Source: Clostridiales bacterium (GTDB lineage Bacteria; Bacillota; Clostridia; Lachnospirales; Lachnospiraceae). From it: 5,144 bases of DNA. Below the pieces are notes generated by a model. It was not told the origin of the DNA. It saw only the letters and a list, made by a program, of their open reading frames with translations, and searched no databases. Where the stretch lies: positions 1 to 5,144 of the forward strand of contig JAATEU010000304.1 of assembly GCA_015655565.1 (NCBI GenBank), read 5' to 3'. This document shows, piece by piece, positions 4,315-5,144 of this stretch (positions are counted from its first letter, which is position 1; every line of letters starts with the position of its first letter). The position numbers and the translations under genes are program-made.

Positions 4315-4923
4315 TTATCTGGAGTTTTTCTTCTTTTGAGCCATAATTACTGCACCGCTAAGTAATACTGCTACACCTGCTATCCCTGCTACAGGTAATA
4401 TTTTGTTTCTTGTTCCTGTTTCTGCGTCAACCGGAATATTTTCTGCTATACTTACAACTTCCGCCTTTACATCTTCCGATGCTCCTTTTGAATCATCCAC
4501 ATCTGTGGTCTTTACGGCATCTTTCAAGGCATCGGTTGATACTGCGGCATCAGGAGCAGCATCGGTTGCAGTAAATAAAACCGCTTCTTCGCCTTCAACA
4601 ACTTTGACATTATCTTTGCCAAAAATTTCATATAAATAATCTGCATTTTTATCATTATATGGTGTAATACCTATCTCAACATAATTATCAACAGGACCGG
4701 TATGGGTAACCTTAAATCCCATATCCTCAATTTCTTCTAAATGATCATCAAATACATACTGGTCAATTTCACTTTGTAGCTTTAATAAATCACTGTCAAT
4801 ACCAGTCTCCTGGGATGCAGTTCCAGCTCCACCACCACCGGTTTCAGCCAATACCACTCCGGTGGATAAAGCAGATATACACACACCTAATATAACAGCC
4901 TTTGCTAATTTTATTCTTATCAT
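4315..4923 (-). CDS. Secreted protein with C-terminal membrane or cell-wall anchor
   Basis: The 202-residue product has a signal peptide at 1-26 (basic MIRIKLAK, hydrophobic core, cleavage after VLA). Next come a Gly-rich spacer (29-34), a folded domain at about 46-115, an Ala/Asp/Thr-rich linker (about 116-165) typical of wall-spanning stalks, a hydrophobic helix at about 175-195, and a KKKNSR tail. The folded domain contains THTGPVDNYVEIGITPY and FGKDNVKVVEGEEAV, alternating predicted helix and strand; I recall similar unnamed proteins in Firmicutes but no function. The anchor has LPVAG (176-180) where LPxTG is usual, so it may be a variant sortase signal or a plain membrane anchor. The ATG at 4923 is chosen over GTG 4938 because AGGTGAGG lies 9 nt upstream and the signal peptide then starts correctly. 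A single-gene unit with a long leader is likely. Confidence 0.85.
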   Translation of the reverse strand: MIRIKLAKAVILGVCISALSTGVVLAETGGGGAGTASQETGIDSDLLKLQSEIDQYVFDDHLEEIEDMGFKVTHTGPVDNYVEIGITPYNDKNADYLYEIFGKDNVKVVEGEEAVLFTATDAAPDAAVSTDALKDAVKTTDVDDSKGASEDVKAEVVSIAENIPVDAETGTRNKILPVAGIAGVAVLLSGAVIMAQKKKNSR

Positions 4924-4932
4924 AAAATAATA

Positions 4933-4940
4933 CCTCACCT
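4933..4940 (-). promoter_or_regulatory. Ribosome binding site of the anchored-protein gene
   Basis: Minus-strand AGGTGAGG ends 9 nt before ATG 4923. The alternative GTG at 4938 lies inside this site, which argues against it. Confidence 0.65.
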
Positions 4941-4968
4941 TTCCTATTTTAATTTATTTTTTTTCTTA

Positions 4969-4980
4969 AGTTATTTAACT
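4969..4980. promoter_or_regulatory. Short palindrome in the leader of the anchored-protein gene
   Basis: AGTTATTTAACT is two exact 5-bp arms (AGTTA, TAACT) around TT, 46 bp upstream of ATG 4923. It could be an operator, but in AT-rich DNA a palindrome this short has weak support. Confidence 0.2.
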
Positions 4981-5016
4981 ATTTATCTTCTATTGATTGT
5001 ATTATTTTCAAATCTA

Positions 5017-5064
5017 TTATTCCCTCCCTGTACCCGAAAGAGAAATAACTTCCACTGCTTTCAC
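5017..5064 (-). CDS. Possible 15-residue leader peptide
   Basis: On the minus strand AAAGGAGG (5074-5067) is one of the strongest ribosome sites in the window. It is followed by GTG 5064 (spacer only 2 nt) or in-frame GTG 5055 (11 nt). From the first GTG the peptide is MKAVEVISLSGTGRE, then TAA TAG. It lies in the leader of the gene starting at 4923, about 95 nt upstream. The frame is open a further nine codons upstream without a start (through LIIVKALRKE), so it could be the end of a decayed gene instead of a leader ORF. Confidence 0.25.
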   Translation of the reverse strand: MKAVEVISLSGTGRE

Positions 5065-5144
5065 GGCCTCCTTTCTTAGTGCTTTTACAATAATTAGACG
5101 AGGTTATTAAATTTATGGTTCCATGAAATTATAAAATTTTTTTA

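Noticed and set aside
4403..4639. 78-codon plus-strand ORF rich in Ser/Ala
   Set aside because: Shadow of the Ala/Asp/Thr stalk of the surface-protein gene.

Overview
The window is AT-rich, with strong AGGAGG-type ribosome sites, TTG/GTG/ATG starts and many intrinsic-terminator-like hairpins. It encodes a CYP152-type cytochrome P450, a surface protein with a Gram-positive-style C-terminal anchor, and scraps of an IS3-family transposase and a sugar ABC permease. Together these suggest a low-GC Firmicute, most likely a clostridium (possibly Lachnospiraceae). That placement is inference; no taxonomic marker gene is present.

Only three genes look intact or nearly so. From left to right: (i) 1-240 holds the decayed 3' end of a membrane-protein gene. 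(ii) 261-904 has no convincing gene of normal size. It contains two diverged copies of a structured repeat (261-461 and 524-816), a possible 32-residue ORF found only in the second copy, and three hairpins in a row. (iii) 905-1270 carries two short, relatively GC-rich coding scraps and a promoter-like sequence. (iv) 1505-1959 encodes a small multi-spanning membrane protein whose start appears to be affected by a T7-run frameshift. (v) 1960-2186 shows nothing firm. (vi) 2187-2329 is the left end of an IS3-family element with a transposase cut off after about 25 codons.

The right half is read leftward (minus strand). It holds a full-length CYP152 fatty-acid peroxygenase (2461-3756) with a strong terminator (2343-2407), the C-terminal scrap of a MalG-type sugar permease (3947-4207), and a secreted, C-terminally anchored protein (4315-4923) with a long leader. 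These genes have separate leaders and terminators, so they do not look like one operon. The P450 needs only H2O2 and a fatty acid, so no redox-partner gene is expected next to it, and none is seen.

The pattern is an eroded accessory region: several broken genes, an IS remnant and dispersed hairpins around a few kept genes. The least explained parts are the tandem structured repeat at 261-816 and the recurring GGCTGTTG-type hairpins at three places.
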